A stretch of 64,000 nucleotides of DNA from Nitzschia sp. pyKryTriq1. Lineage: Eukaryota; Bacillariophyta; Bacillariophyceae; Bacillariales; Bacillariaceae. Of the stretch, positions 8,290 to 18,854 are shown one piece after another. The stretch spans positions 13,469-77,468 of the forward strand of contig OY101131.1 in the NCBI GenBank assembly GCA_956465555.1. Reading direction: 5' to 3'. Within the stretch, counting starts at the first letter, position 1. Each line of letters opens with the position of its first letter. The notes under the pieces are model-generated. The model was not told the DNA's origin. It was given only the letters and a program-made list of their open reading frames with translations, and did no database searches. Both the position numbers and the translations under genes were made by a program.

Positions 8290-11166
8290 CTATTGAGTTC
8301 TTTGAAGCTTGGCATATCGAGAAGAACAGACATCATCGTCGCCGCCGTCATCGTCCTCTGCTGCTTGCGGTGCAGCGCCGTCGTCATCATCATCACGCCC
8401 ATGCTTTCGGCTTGTCTCCCTCGCTGGAGGCATGACGGTTTGAGTCGATACGGATGCTAATAAAGTGGCATTGCGTCGGACATAAAACGAAACCAGATCG
8501 AGTGGCATACTCGCCAAGAGCTTTGGCCAAAGAGCAATATTGACTGGTCCTTCTTGCTGATGATGAGGATGATAATGATCATCATCATCATCGTTTGATC
8601 GTCGACCAGGAGGATGACCCTCCATTTGACACAAGCGTTGGCGATCAAACCGATTCAGTAGCAAATAGAATTTGTGTTCACCTTCAAGAATCTCCGAATG
8701 ACTCATTTGTCGAAGACTCGTAGTTTGTTCCAAGGCTTGAGCAATGATCAGTGTGTACCGGTGCTGCGCAAAGGCATCTTCTTCGCGATGACGGGACAGT
8801 GTATGAAACCAAAGCGTATGTAGCCGCGGCAAGGTACGAACCGTTCGAGACAACGCTTGGTATCCTTCTTCCGTCACATTAATGTTATAGGAAACATCCA
8901 AGCTTTCGATGGAAGGATGATTTCTCAAGCCTCGAGCAAGTGTGATTAAACTTGCATTCCCCATGCCGATCCGTTTGAGACCAAGAATTCGGAGAGTCGT
9001 GTTGTGACGTAGAGCTGGCGCCATAAATTCAGCCAAGTGGGCGTCTTCAAAGCGATTGTAGTTCAGCACGAGTTCTTGGAGACAATTATGTTGCAAGACG
9101 CTCCCGAGTTGTCGACTCACGGAAGAATGAAAATGTCGGGGAGTACTTCCAAAGACTGCTTGAAGCGTATCCATGAATAGATTGGCTTGGTTGCATACCT
9201 TGAGCGACTTGAGATTGGTGTTTTGGTCCAAGCCTTGCAAGAGAATACCATATCGGCTGTCTTGATCGAGCGTGTCCATACCATTGTCGCTCAGATCCAA
9301 AATCTCGAGTTTGGTGTTGGCTCGAAGCAAGTCTCGAAAAGAATAGAATCCTAGATTTGCGTAGTAGTTGGAAGACTCGCTGCTGGCGGCAGTAGTAGAA
9401 AACGGTGCTTGAGAGAGGGCAACCACGGTTGACGTCCGACCATCCGCCGCCGTCGGGCCGATAGATGTAGCAGCATTGACTGGGTTGGGAGTACTTCGCC
9501 ACACTTGGTTGTCCATGAGATTTAATTGACGCAAGGTTTGATTGTGGACAAGACCTGCCACCAGATGACTCGCATCCACAGAGTCGAGTTGGGCACGCGA
9601 TAAATTCAAATGTTGGATACTCGTATTGTGTCTAAGCATATCGGCCAAACAACGGCATTTTGGACCAGTCAAATTCAAATGACTCAGTTCCAGAGTTTTC
9701 AACGTTGTGGTCGGAAGAGACAACGCGTCCATGAGTCGTTGAATATTGACCAGGTTGGCACTCGACCAACTCAATGTAGTGAGCTGACGGTTTGGAACGT
9801 CATTCGTCTTGATGGGGGGGTGTTGGCCCGCTTGTTGTTTTTTTCCAATTATAAAAGGACTGACATCAATACTAGTTCCATGCAAGTCTAATCGCTCTAA
9901 CCCTCTGCCTAAAACGGCCAAGTGTTCGGCAATCAAACTGGTGGAAGCAGCAGTAGTAGTAGTAGTAGTAGACGAAGATGACGATAGTGAAGCCGCGACG
10001 GCGGGCGCCGCGGTGGATTCGACTTCGAGCCTTCTCAATTCCACGTGCCGGAGGGATTTCGAAATCGCGAGCCCCCTCGTCAAGGCGGCCCATTGACTGA
10101 CGGTCAAGGAGGAGGCTTGGACACGTACATAGGCTACTCGAGGCTGTTGGGAAACAAACTGAGCAATTCCAGACAAGTCATAATCTTCCTGATTGCCGTC
10201 GCCACCATCGTCGTCGTCAGAGGAAGACGACGATAGGTGATCATGTTGTGCCAGCAGAGGAAAAGAAGGAGAAACAGGACGAGCCGCTGCCATTTTCTTG
10301 GATGGAAAAGATGGCACTGTCCCATTCTCTGCTCTCACAGGTTTGGCGCTGGATGGCCGTCGCATCATCATTCGCATCATCCGGAGGCGTTGTGGACGTT
10401 CTCGAGGAATCCATAGAGTAATCTCTTGCAGATTGGGACACCGAATACTTGTTCTTTTATCGGTCGTAGTAGTGGAAGTAGTAGTAGCAGTAGTAGTACC
10501 AAAATCTTTGTGTTTCATGTTCATGCAAAGCGATGAAAACAGGCCGACAAAGTATCCACTTTCCTTGGTGCCTGGAGGTATACGAATATTCAACGTAGTC
10601 AAGGACGGATTGTTCTGGAGAAAGTGTAACAGTGGAGCGATTCCCTCATCACTCCTTGGAAATGCACAGGTAGCAGTTTCGTTCTTCTTGTTTAGAATGA
10701 GCAGCTCCAAGGCCTTGACGTTCAACACGAATTCCGAGACGTGGACGTTGTATTTGAGCGCTTGTATCAAGGCAGCGGTCGTAGTTCGGACATGATTGGG
10801 GTCCAAGGGAGTGTAGCCGGGCAAGCCGTACTCTTCGTACTCTCGAAATGTTCCTGCTACTGGTACATCGGGTAGGTTTCTCGAGAGTCGATAGAGAATC
10901 GAAGCGCGACGCTCTTGCTCAAAGAACTCGATTTCGCCAGTCAGGTGCATCATGGGTACTGGTACACGTAGCTCGGAAGCTGCGCTGACCCGCAGAACAC
11001 TCGAAACGTCGGCTGTCGAGACTTGGGCATGGTCGTCACTCAAAGGCAAAGGTAAAGGTGAAAGGAATTCTCTCCTACTTTCTCCAGCACTACCGGTGGT
11101 AGCTCGCGTACTCGCAGCAGTATGATCGCTAGCAGAGCTATCGAACATGGCGTCGTCTGAGAGCAA
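8290..11166 (-). CDS. Leucine-rich repeat protein (ribonuclease-inhibitor type)
   Basis: Single exon, 958 residues. A Ser/Thr-rich start and a non-repeat N-terminal third are followed by long (about 28-residue) LRRs. Examples are LKTLELSHLNLTG, IQHLNLSRAQLDS, LRQLNLMDNQVW, LEILDLSDNGMDTL, LQELVLNYNRFED, LRILGLKRIGMGN and IESLDVSYNINVT. This xLxxLxLxxNxI spacing with connecting helices is the ribonuclease-inhibitor class. After the repeats comes a tail (YLLLNRFDRQRL, then IALWPKLLASMPLDLVSFYVRRNATLL) that is paralleled in the other LRR protein of the window (25028-27370). An acidic end with KHGRDDDDDG may hold a nuclear signal. Diatoms carry large families of such LRR proteins of unknown role. 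There is no signal peptide or membrane segment, so it is probably an intracellular protein-interaction scaffold. Confidence 0.85.
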   Translation of the reverse strand: MLSDDAMFDSSASDHTAASTRATTGSAGESRREFLSPLPLPLSDDHAQVSTADVSSVLRVSAASELRVPVPMMHLTGEIEFFEQERRASILYRLSRNLPDVPVAGTFREYEEYGLPGYTPLDPNHVRTTTAALIQALKYNVHVSEFVLNVKALELLILNKKNETATCAFPRSDEGIAPLLHFLQNNPSLTTLNIRIPPGTKESGYFVGLFSSLCMNMKHKDFGTTTATTTSTTTTDKRTSIRCPNLQEITLWIPRERPQRLRMMRMMMRRPSSAKPVRAENGTVPSFPSKKMAAARPVSPSFPLLAQHDHLSSSSSDDDDGGDGNQEDYDLSGIAQFVSQQPRVAYVRVQASSLTVSQWAALTRGLAISKSLRHVELRRLEVESTAAPAVAASLSSSSSTTTTTTAASTSLIAEHLAVLGRGLERLDLHGTSIDVSPFIIGKKQQAGQHPPIKTNDVPNRQLTTLSWSSANLVNIQRLMDALSLPTTTLKTLELSHLNLTGPKCRCLADMLRHNTSIQHLNLSRAQLDSVDASHLVAGLVHNQTLRQLNLMDNQVWRSTPNPVNAATSIGPTAADGRTSTVVALSQAPFSTTAASSESSNYYANLGFYSFRDLLRANTKLEILDLSDNGMDTLDQDSRYGILLQGLDQNTNLKSLKVCNQANLFMDTLQAVFGSTPRHFHSSVSRQLGSVLQHNCLQELVLNYNRFEDAHLAEFMAPALRHNTTLRILGLKRIGMGNASLITLARGLRNHPSIESLDVSYNINVTEEGYQALSRTVRTLPRLHTLWFHTLSRHREEDAFAQHRYTLIIAQALEQTTSLRQMSHSEILEGEHKFYLLLNRFDRQRLCQMEGHPPGRRSNDDDDDHYHPHHQQEGPVNIALWPKLLASMPLDLVSFYVRRNATLLASVSTQTVMPPARETSRKHGRDDDDDGAAPQAAEDDDGGDDDVCSSRYAKLQRTQ

Positions 11167-12005
11167 GGGAATTAATGCTCGATATGGTGTTATTACGGCC
11201 TTTGGGTCATTAACATGTTCAAAAGAGGATAATAATTCTCAATTATTCGTGGTAGTTGTGAAGGCCCGCTCTCAGTCTACCGCGGTAACATTCATCATCA
11301 TCTCTTTTCATCCGTTCTTTTGTGCATGAAGGTGCGATGTCGTGTTGAGGCTTTCGCTCTTCTCTAAATAAAGGAGGTTATGCTTCCGCTTATTTAGTAG
11401 TACGTACTTCTTTTGGTGCGCTCTAGCCAAAGTTAGTACTTCCATTAGACCAAAGACACTCATTCACAACAACCGAACGACGGAGGATAAATTCGCCGAC
11501 GCGTGCTTGTTTCCATCCACACTTAATGATCGACTTTCTACCAAGCAAGCACGCACGCACGCACGAGCGCAAAATGCTTTTTGATGAACCCGCGTACATA
11601 TTGATTCTTCTTCAACAACGATCCCTCGATCGGTCATGCATGATTTTTGTGGTGCAGATGCGATGGCGGCGGCTCTCTCCACGGAGGGACAACAACATTC
11701 ATTCTCCCTGTGAGAAGACGAATTGTGGGCGATCCTGGTTATTAAGGTGGCGTACTAAAAATATTTGCAGGATTTTGGTTCGACTTCCCGGATTGGTCAT
11801 TTTGGAATCTTACCGTGACGGAATTCTCGAATCAGCAGTCTAAAATGAACAAGAATAATCAATAGAGATTCCATGATGAAATTTTTATATGTTATCCATT
11901 CACTAAGATCGAATAAAGTAGAGAACACGTCTCCCATAAATGATGACCGTTTCGGACGGAAGACATCAAACAAGCGAAGACGGGATTTCATTTCTCGCGA
12001 CAAAT
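11167..12005. other. Intergenic region, no gene seen
   Basis: This is the 5' flank of the LRR gene and the 3' flank of the small CxxC gene. It has short direct words (GCACGCACGCACG at about 11552-11564) but no recognisable gene, RNA or long repeat. Small overlapping frames at 11526-11843 and 11797-12078 are not supported. Confidence 0.4.
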
Positions 12006-12464
12006 TTAGCTGTCGTAGTGGCCCATGTATTGCTTGTCCGGATCGGGATACATAGCGCGTACTCCCTCTAAAACGCATGCTGGGAGCTTCACACGATTTC
12101 CGCGTCCGAGCGGTCCGAAAAGGTGCATCGTGATGGCTCGATAGAGCACCTTTCGAGCACGCGATCGATCCGCTTTTTCGTCGTCGACACGAGGCGGTTC
12201 GACGATGCTCTCCATTTCAGCAACAAAACCATACAGCTGCAGCCAAATGCAAACGATTTCGTTGCATTGGCTGCAATAAAATGGCTCTTCCGGCTCTTGC
12301 TCTGGCTCTGGCATGTCGGCCAAGTCGGGCTCTGGTCCGAAAGGTAAGTGGCCGGCGTCGTCAAGGACGACAAAAGAGGCCTCGTCGTCACCGTTGTTGT
12401 TGTTGTTGTTGTTGTTTCTCACATTGGCGCATCTTTCATTGCGACGAGCAGGGTTGGAGAGCAT
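12006..12464 (-). CDS. Small CxxC protein, conserved algal-type domain, function unknown
   Basis: Single exon, 152 residues. A poly-Asn tract (about 18-25) and an acidic Pro/Glu segment precede FYCSQCNEIVCIWLQLYGF, a CxxC pair that could bind zinc. A basic helix follows (ADRSRARKVLYRAITMHLFG). It ends with LGRGNRVKLPACVLEGVRAMYPD and YMGHYDS. I associate this order (CxxC, basic YR helix, GxLGxGNRxxLPxCV, IRxxYP, YxG) with short hypothetical proteins found repeatedly in diatom genomes, sometimes in many copies. I know of no function. It could be a DNA- or RNA-binding module of a repeated family. The stop and start are clear and no intron is needed. Confidence 0.6.
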   Translation of the reverse strand: MLSNPARRNERCANVRNNNNNNNNGDDEASFVVLDDAGHLPFGPEPDLADMPEPEQEPEEPFYCSQCNEIVCIWLQLYGFVAEMESIVEPPRVDDEKADRSRARKVLYRAITMHLFGPLGRGNRVKLPACVLEGVRAMYPDPDKQYMGHYDS

Positions 12465-12714
12465 GATGATGATGATGGTGATGATAATGATAATAATAAA
12501 ACAGCAATCAACCGGGGAAATAAAATAATGAAGTAGTGGCAGCGGCGGCAGCGGCGGCGGAATACAAAGGGCGACGGCGCAAAGGGAAGGATTCGGAAAA
12601 CGACGACGAAGAAAATACGACTACATCAGAGGCGACGCCCATAAATCTTCAATGGGCGCGCCATATTTTATTTATTGACGGGTAGGAGGAGTTCCCTTTG
12701 TTCTTTTTCCTTTT

Positions 12715-13144
12715 TTGCGTGATGCAACACTTACCTGCCAGACATGTGACCGTGTGGGTCATCTTCCTGGATCCTTCCGATGCATTGGTCATCCTGCTTT
12801 TGACTTTGACATCGCCCGATGGCATGATGCAATGTTTTCCTGGGACGAGGATGCAGAAGTATATTATGGTGAGTGCTTTCTCATTGCTTTATGGCGCCTT
12901 GGCAGCAGTTCGTTTACGAGTATCCGTATTATTGCGCATATTCAGTGCATTGGTATGTCGCTGCGACATTTTCTCACGGTACTTATCCCTGCGTGGACCG
13001 GTACGCGAATGGAATTCAGCCATGGACGACTTTGCAGACGAGGATGAAGAGTGCGACTCAGACGACTCAAAAGAGATTCCATGTTACAGTGAAAATGACG
13101 AGATAGCAATGTTCGATGGAATGCAGCTGGAAGACGATGAATAA
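12715..13144 (+). CDS. Doubtful gene, splicing unresolved
   Basis: All three plus-strand frames are open for 75 to 148 codons. The 12715 frame reads plausibly at first (TCQTCDRVGHLPG, then FDFDIARWHDAMFSWDEDAE). The strongly acidic end (MDDFADEDEECDSDDS to EDDE, stop at 13144) lies in another frame. A GTATGT at 12954 and a TTTGCAG at 13033-13039 would join the two in phase, as would a 37-bp GTGAGT...TTGGCAG alternative at about 12867. I cannot choose between them. An unspliced 148-residue frame from 12698 is also possible. No domain is recognised. Confidence 0.3.
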
Positions 13145-13628
13145 AGTATCCCACATGAAAGAAGTTCATTACTAGTCTACTCTATATATGCCAGGGACGT
13201 TAACTTCGCCTAGTTTCCGAAAGTTCCGCACTTCCTCATGTCTGTATAAAGTTAGGAAGGCTAGAAACCGGCTATTTAGGACAAAATGACTACCTAGGCA
13301 CTAGGTTTCCGTTGAAGGTGCGGAAACTCTCCAAACAGTCAAAAGTTACCATCTACACAGTCTAAGTAAAAAGTATTGCATGCGCAACATTAACGTCTGA
13401 CACATATAATGCATCCAAGTAGCTCGCCGAAATTGGCTATCTAGTTCGGCGAGATTGCGATCCAGTCGTGTACGTTTGAGTACCGGATTCTACAGGAAAC
13501 ACTAATTCAGTCCTTTTCTGCCCATATTTTTTAGTACGCCAGATAGAGTAGCAATAGCAACATCTAAATCTTTTTAACGTGGTCTATCTACTAGCGCCAC
13601 GACCAGAGTAGTAGCTCATTGGATCTTC
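13145..13628. other. Intergenic region with imperfect inverted words
   Basis: No gene is seen. TTTCCG-AAAG-TTCCGCAC (about 13214-13234) is partly mirrored by GTTTCCG and GTGCGGAAAC (about 13304-13327), giving a weak inverted repeat around a TAGAAACCGG core. The rest is unique sequence with a CTAGCTCGCCGA / GTTCGGCGAG pair near 13418-13450. Confidence 0.35.
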
Positions 13629-14658
13629 TTATAGCTCGGCTGCTGCTGCTGCATCAGGCCGTTGTCGTTGCGCAAACTTGGTCGTCAATGGATATTGACA
13701 CGCAATAGTACTACCATCGATACCATCATTCTTGCTTTTGTTGTTGTCGTTGTTGTAGCTGCTGCTGCTGTCGCAACCCTTTATTCCACCGCCATTTATA
13801 GTTTCTTGAATCCGCAACAATCGCTGTTCCAAAGACGTCGTCGACCAACTCCTCGCATCGCGTTTGAAATGTCGAATGACAGTAGCTTGATAATAATGAA
13901 ATTCGTTTGTCAAACTGTACACATATGACGAGTATGGTGGCGATGACCATGACCATGACCATTGTGATGATGACCATGACCATGATGATGATGACGGTGA
14001 CATCATTAACGTGCGTTGCAAAAAGTATTGATCGTCATTGCGCTGGATGACCAGAAATGGATTTTGATGCACCAAACGTTTCCATTGTTCCAGTACATGT
14101 GGTAACAAGGGATGATGTAAATTCCAAAGCGTAATTCCAGCATTGATGTCCCACGTTTGGCGACGATCGTACTTCCATACCCGATGAGCGGCCAGTAGAT
14201 ACGAACCATCATCACCACCACCATCACCATCACCATCTGCATAACCATCATCTAGTAGTAGTAGTGGAAGCAGAGTCGTAATGTCGTAGTCAAAATCCAC
14301 AATCATGGCATCGGTATCCAAAATCAAAACTTGATCGTAGTAAAGTTTTTGTTCATGGGCAAGTTCGAGTAAGGGAATCTTGTTGAAGGTACTTCGTGGT
14401 TCGTCGCTGCACTTGTTCTTTGCGTTTGTAGAAGATGATGGTGATGATGATGATGACAGGATACCGGGAAACTTCATGGCGGTGCCTTGCAAGACTACAA
14501 AGTCATGACCCCAGCGTTTGGCATAGGCAGCATTGACGGGTGCCACTAGATCCAACATTTCTGCATATTTTCCATAACCAGAATATTGAGCAATCAAGAG
14601 TCGACGTTGTCGAGGTTGTGGCATGGCTTTGGATTTGGGTTTGGGCCTACTGCCACTG

Positions 14659-14690
<32 letters not shown>

Positions 14691-15368
14691 TTGATTTTGC
14701 AGAGCAATATGTCGCTCGGAGGCGAATCGATGCCATTCCCAGTAAATGGATGGCGACGACGCTAATGATGATGATGATGATGCTAAAGTGGGGGTTGGAT
14801 CCAACACACTCGTGCCGTCGACAAGACACGCTTGAACGTCCTGGATGTCCACAGGACTGCCGTACAACCAAGATGGTCGACTCATCGTAAAGTAGCGAAT
14901 GTAAAGGACGACGTAATTCACCAGCACCAGAAAGAGTAGAAAGCGGACCGCCCAAGAACGCTTGAGCCAAAACATTATTTTTAGCATTCGCCTTCGACGA
15001 AAGAGAGGAAGGGGGTGATCGTGATCGTGATCACAATCGTCTTGGCCACAGAGATCGAGCACTGCTGCTGCTGCTGCCTGATGATTCATGATGAGAGCGG
15101 GCGATGATGCGTCATTGCTGCTCGTGCCTTTCGCCAGTGAATTTTTGGCGGCCGCAGCTCCAGTTGGGATAGCGACTCGACAGGAGGAGGATTCCTCGTC
15201 GTCCTTTTCAGGGCTGGACCGTTGCTTGCGTCGGAGGCCGACCATGGTGAAAGTTGTGGTTCGGTGTTGGATTGGTACTACCCGGTATCGGTAGAGACCT
15301 ATACCGTATTGAGACGGAAGAAATCGCATCATTGTTGTTGTTGGCTCACTCGCACTCCCTCTCCGCAT
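13629..15368 (-). CDS. Type II membrane glycosyltransferase, GT-A fold (GT34-like)
   Basis: Single exon, 579 residues. A cytosolic N-terminal part ends in RRRRMLK, followed by one membrane segment at about 140-157 (AVRFLLFLVLVNYVVLYI), the topology of Golgi transferases. The lumenal domain begins with RRLLIAQYSGYGKYAEML and AAYAKRWGHDFVVLQG. It holds a DxD metal/nucleotide-sugar site (ILDTDAMIVD, Asp351 and Asp353), DINAGITLWNL, NDDQYFLQ and a late HFKRD. This order resembles the GMA12/MNN10 galactosyl- or mannosyltransferase group (GT34), but I am only confident of a GT-A transferase. Poly-Thr, poly-Ser and Asp/Gly inserts interrupt the domain. It is transcribed divergently from the plastid cold-shock gene across about 550 bp. 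Initiation at Met14 or Met42 cannot be excluded. Confidence 0.75.
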
Positions 15369-15919
15369 TCACTCTTTTCGTGCGTGAATGACAGGATGTG
15401 CACTGTTCGACCCGATCGATCGATGTCATGTCACCCCCGAGGGAGAAGTACATTATGTTCAATCAGTGTTCTTCTTCTTTTGGAAAGGGGCAAGGATGTG
15501 TTCGTCATATCTTCATGCGTCCACCTGTGACGTCGACAAAGAACAATTGAATGGCTATTTTTTCTCTCGCAAAGTAAGTTTTGGGTTCGCTTCCGTCCGC
15601 CGGATGCCGGTAAGTTGTGTTCGCATGAAGATCAAATAATGAATATTCGTACTCGTAGATAGACGATGATAATAAAAAATATGATGAGGGTTCGGATGGC
15701 CGGTGCGAAAGACAGTGATGGAGGGCAGATGGATTTGACCCATCATCATCAAATAATGTATCTTCGCATGTTCGATCGATGTCAGGAACTGTCAGCCCTC
15801 ACAAAAATCCCATCCTTATTCACATCATCCAATCCTTATTCTTTTCGATTCGGATCCACCTATCACTACCCTTTCGCCCCCCCCCCCCCCCCTCTCTCTC
15901 TCTTTCTGTCGGATTCAAC
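15369..15919. promoter_or_regulatory. Divergent promoter region
   Basis: About 550 bp between a minus-strand glycosyltransferase and the plus-strand cold-shock gene must hold both promoters. Seen here are TGACGTCG at 15528-15535, TATATTT-poor AT stretches near 15660-15690, and a poly-C tract followed by (CT)n at about 15879-15904, just upstream of the cold-shock ATG. No further site can be defined by eye. Confidence 0.35.
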
Positions 15920-16579
15920 ATGCGTTGCCTCTTTGTTACTACTGCGGCGTTGGCGTTGCTGCTGCCAGCAAAGAAGTCCAGAGCGTGGGTTCCCCCGTTG
16001 ACATCATCGTCATCATTATCGTCATCGCCAATCATCACCCAAGTCAAGACGACGACCACCACCCGTCTCCAAAATAACATGTTTGATTGGCTCAATCCCA
16101 ATTCCAAGGCCAAGAATACCAAGTCGAGGACCACCACACAGCCAAAGAGTAATGTGGAGGACTTCCTGGCGAATTGGTTCCAAGTCAAGGCACCACCCAA
16201 GGATGAGAATGTCGTCTCGTTTCGTACCAAGGAACAAGTCGAACAAGCCGAACAAGCGATTCAACATGAACTTTCGGATGTCTATACCAAGGCCTCCATT
16301 CCGGGACACTTGTATGATGATTCGCGAATTCAAGGAGCACCAAACAAGTCGCCCAGCAGCAGTGGTGATGCGAAAGAAGAACATGTCTTTCCACCGTTTG
16401 ACAAGAGAACTAACAGCATGATGGGATCTTCGTCGCCTACCAAAGGAGAAGCGGCTGCTCACCATCATACACCTCTTCCAATCATTCAAGCTAGGGACGC
16501 TATTCAGCAAGAACTACTGTCTTTGTACGAAGAAGCATCCATTCCAGGACACTTGTATGATACGTCACGGGTCAACGGT

Positions 16580-16614
<35 letters not shown>

Positions 16615-17353
16615 CCACCACAAGAGTACGACCGCTGCAGAAGTCGAGGAGGCCGAACAAGCAATCTCCAATGAACTATCCTCCATCTACGAAGAGGCTT
16701 CTGTTCCCAAGCACTTGTACGATCACGATCGTATGACGGCAAAGGGACGAATGGAAGAGAAACAACAAGCGGGTGCCACAGCATCAGCGGCCTCTGCGAA
16801 TGTTCGAAAAGTAGAGCCATCTGCTGCCAAAAAGAGTGACACGGTGGCCCATCATCAAGTACATCCTACAAATCCCTACAATCGTTTCTTGGAGCAGGCC
16901 GAAGATGCCATTGAGCATGAGCTCAGCTCTGTCTACGCCGATGCTTCTATTCCTCAGCACATGTACGAGGAACATCGAGTCCGCAAAGAAGGAGAAGAGA
17001 AAGATGCTAAATTTGGAAAAGAGGAAGAAGAGCAAGATGCCAGATATGGACGGCTCATCTCGGATTCGACGATTCATACTGGAATTGTCCAATGGTTCGA
17101 TCCCAAGAAGGGTTACGGCTTTATCGAGCCTACCGAGGATGGTGAAACCGAAGCTGTCTTTGTCCATCACTCAGGAATTTATTGTGAAGACAACCATGGC
17201 CGCGGCTACTATCGCAAACTCATTCCTCATGAAACGGTCGAGTATCAAATCTCCTACGACAAGTATGGCCGTACCCGAGCCACTCATGTTACGGGACCGC
17301 ATGGAAATCCTGTCAAGTCGATTCTCCAACAACAATTGGATCGTGATGATTAA
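15920..17353 (+). CDS. Plastid-targeted cold-shock-domain protein with fourfold HELxxxY repeat
   Basis: Single exon, 477 residues from ATG 15920; the frame is open 47 codons further upstream, but this Met starts a clear signal peptide (MRCLFVTTAALALLLPA). Cleavage at SRA|WVPP resembles the ASAFAP-type plastid signal, so import into a complex plastid is likely. Four copies of a roughly 30-residue repeat follow at about 109-138, 190-217, 243-271 and 325-353. Its core is A-I-x-x-E-L-x-x-x-Y-x-x-A-S-[IV]-P-x-H-[LM]-Y. Spacers are low-complexity, including an (AAC)n-encoded poly-Asn. The C-terminus (about 388-470) is a cold-shock domain: GIVQWFDPKKGYGFIEP with RNP1-like KGYGFI, then VFVHHSGIY as RNP2. 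Likely a plastid RNA-binding protein; the repeat's role is unknown and may be oligomerisation or a docking helix. Confidence 0.85.
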
Positions 17354-18854
17354 GATCATCATCATCATCATGACGACGACGATAGTACCATAGTACCTGC
17401 ACTACAAGCACACGCTTCGAAGCAATCGAACTATACCATCCTGAACGAACGAACGAACGAAAGGAAGAAAGGAAGAAACAATAAACAAACAAACACTAGC
17501 AAGTCAATAGGGCAAGATCAGAGAAGCTACTAGTAGATCATAGCATCGTAGCTAGCTCTTACAAATAGGACGAACGACGGGGTGGACGAGACGAGGAGAC
17601 TACTCCAACCACCGATCACTGCCACTGCATAATATTCTCCCCGGCACTATCGTCAATCAAAGAGATAAAACACTAGCTAGCTAGCAGTAGTGCGAACAAT
17701 CTTTAAGAAAACAATATACGTAGCGCCGTAGCTGTTTAGTCAATGCATACTGAAATCTGTTGCACGGCGAGTAGGAGTAGAAGATGATTTGATTTCATCC
17801 ATCGAGGTGCAGTACTCATGACGGTGGCGACCGCTACTCTATTACTTGTCGTCGGATTGAAGAATCAATCATTCATGTTTGCTGGATCCGTCGTTGGCGC
17901 TTCAGCCCCAATGACTGGTTCTATCGAGCAATAGTAGTGGAATCGTATTCATCCATTCTCGAGCCGCGTTGGTACTATCGTGGCTTTCTCAAATCTCGGT
18001 CATGGTGAAGTACTACTAAGTACTTACTTGCAAGCGTATTTGGCATTTGTTGGGAAGCTGGATGATAGTAGTCCGAATAGTCGTGAACTTATTACTGCAG
18101 TTCTGGGATTCTTTCTGCAACCCCGTTGGCATAGGTTGGAGTTCTCGAGACTCGGTGATGAGAATGGTGCAAGCACCTGCATTGCACGAGCATTCTTCGA
18201 AAATTGGTCGGCATCGTCATCGTTGTCACAGTCACTGCCCACGGCCGCGAAATGGTTTGAAAAACAGGCCCTTTCGTGAGAATGCTCGGGTAGTAAGAGA
18301 GCTTTGCTTGGATCCTTTTGCGTCTAAATATTCGTACCGACTTGTGTGTACAGTACGTAGGAGGTAATAATAGAGCACAATCGGTGGCTATACCGAATAG
18401 GTCATTTCACTCGATGTACTCATGACGGAATTACGGCACACGGCGCCGGCATCAGTATCATCAGTATCATCAGGATCATCAGGATCAACACAGTACGTAG
18501 GAGGTAATAATAGAGCACAATCGGTGGCTATACCGAATAGGTCATTTCACTCGATGTACTCATGACGGAATTACGGCACACGGCGCCGGCATCAGTATCA
18601 TCAGGATCATCAGGATCAACATGATCAACATGACCAACATGATCAACATGATCAACATGATCATCATGATCATCATGATCATCATGATCAGGATCAACAT
18701 CAGAAGGTATTTTTGCGAGTGCTGGTTGTTCATTTTCAGATAACGTCGTCTGCAGGATAGTATCAGCAGCAGATTTTACTGTTGCATCGCCTGGATGAGT
18801 AGCAGTACTACTACTACTTGAACCGGGACCGGAAGAAGAAATATATCTTGGGTT
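17354..18854. other. Long intergenic region with tandem duplication
   Basis: No gene is called. Near 17435-17500 are GAAC and AAAC microsatellites. A 140-bp direct duplication and a 9-bp repeat array (listed separately) occupy 18351-18700. Frames at 17980-18279 and 18047-18367 overlap on the same strand in different phases and lack any domain. On the minus strand the 9-bp array is open as an Asp/His repeat but has no flanking coding context. Confidence 0.45.
18351..18700. repeat. 140-bp direct duplication plus 9-bp satellite
   Basis: The segment starting CAGTACGTAGGAGG at 18351 is repeated, essentially identical, from 18491 (period 140); the second copy lacks one TCAGTATCA unit. Both end in CATCAGGATCA words that then expand, at about 18612-18700, into an array of ATGATCAAC and ATGATCATC 9-mers. 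The near identity suggests a recent duplication, probably from slippage or unequal exchange primed by the satellite. Confidence 0.85.

Noticed and set aside
17980-18367. Two overlapping plus-strand ORFs of 99 and 106 codons
   Set aside because: They compete in different frames, lack recognisable motifs and the second ends inside the 140-bp duplication.
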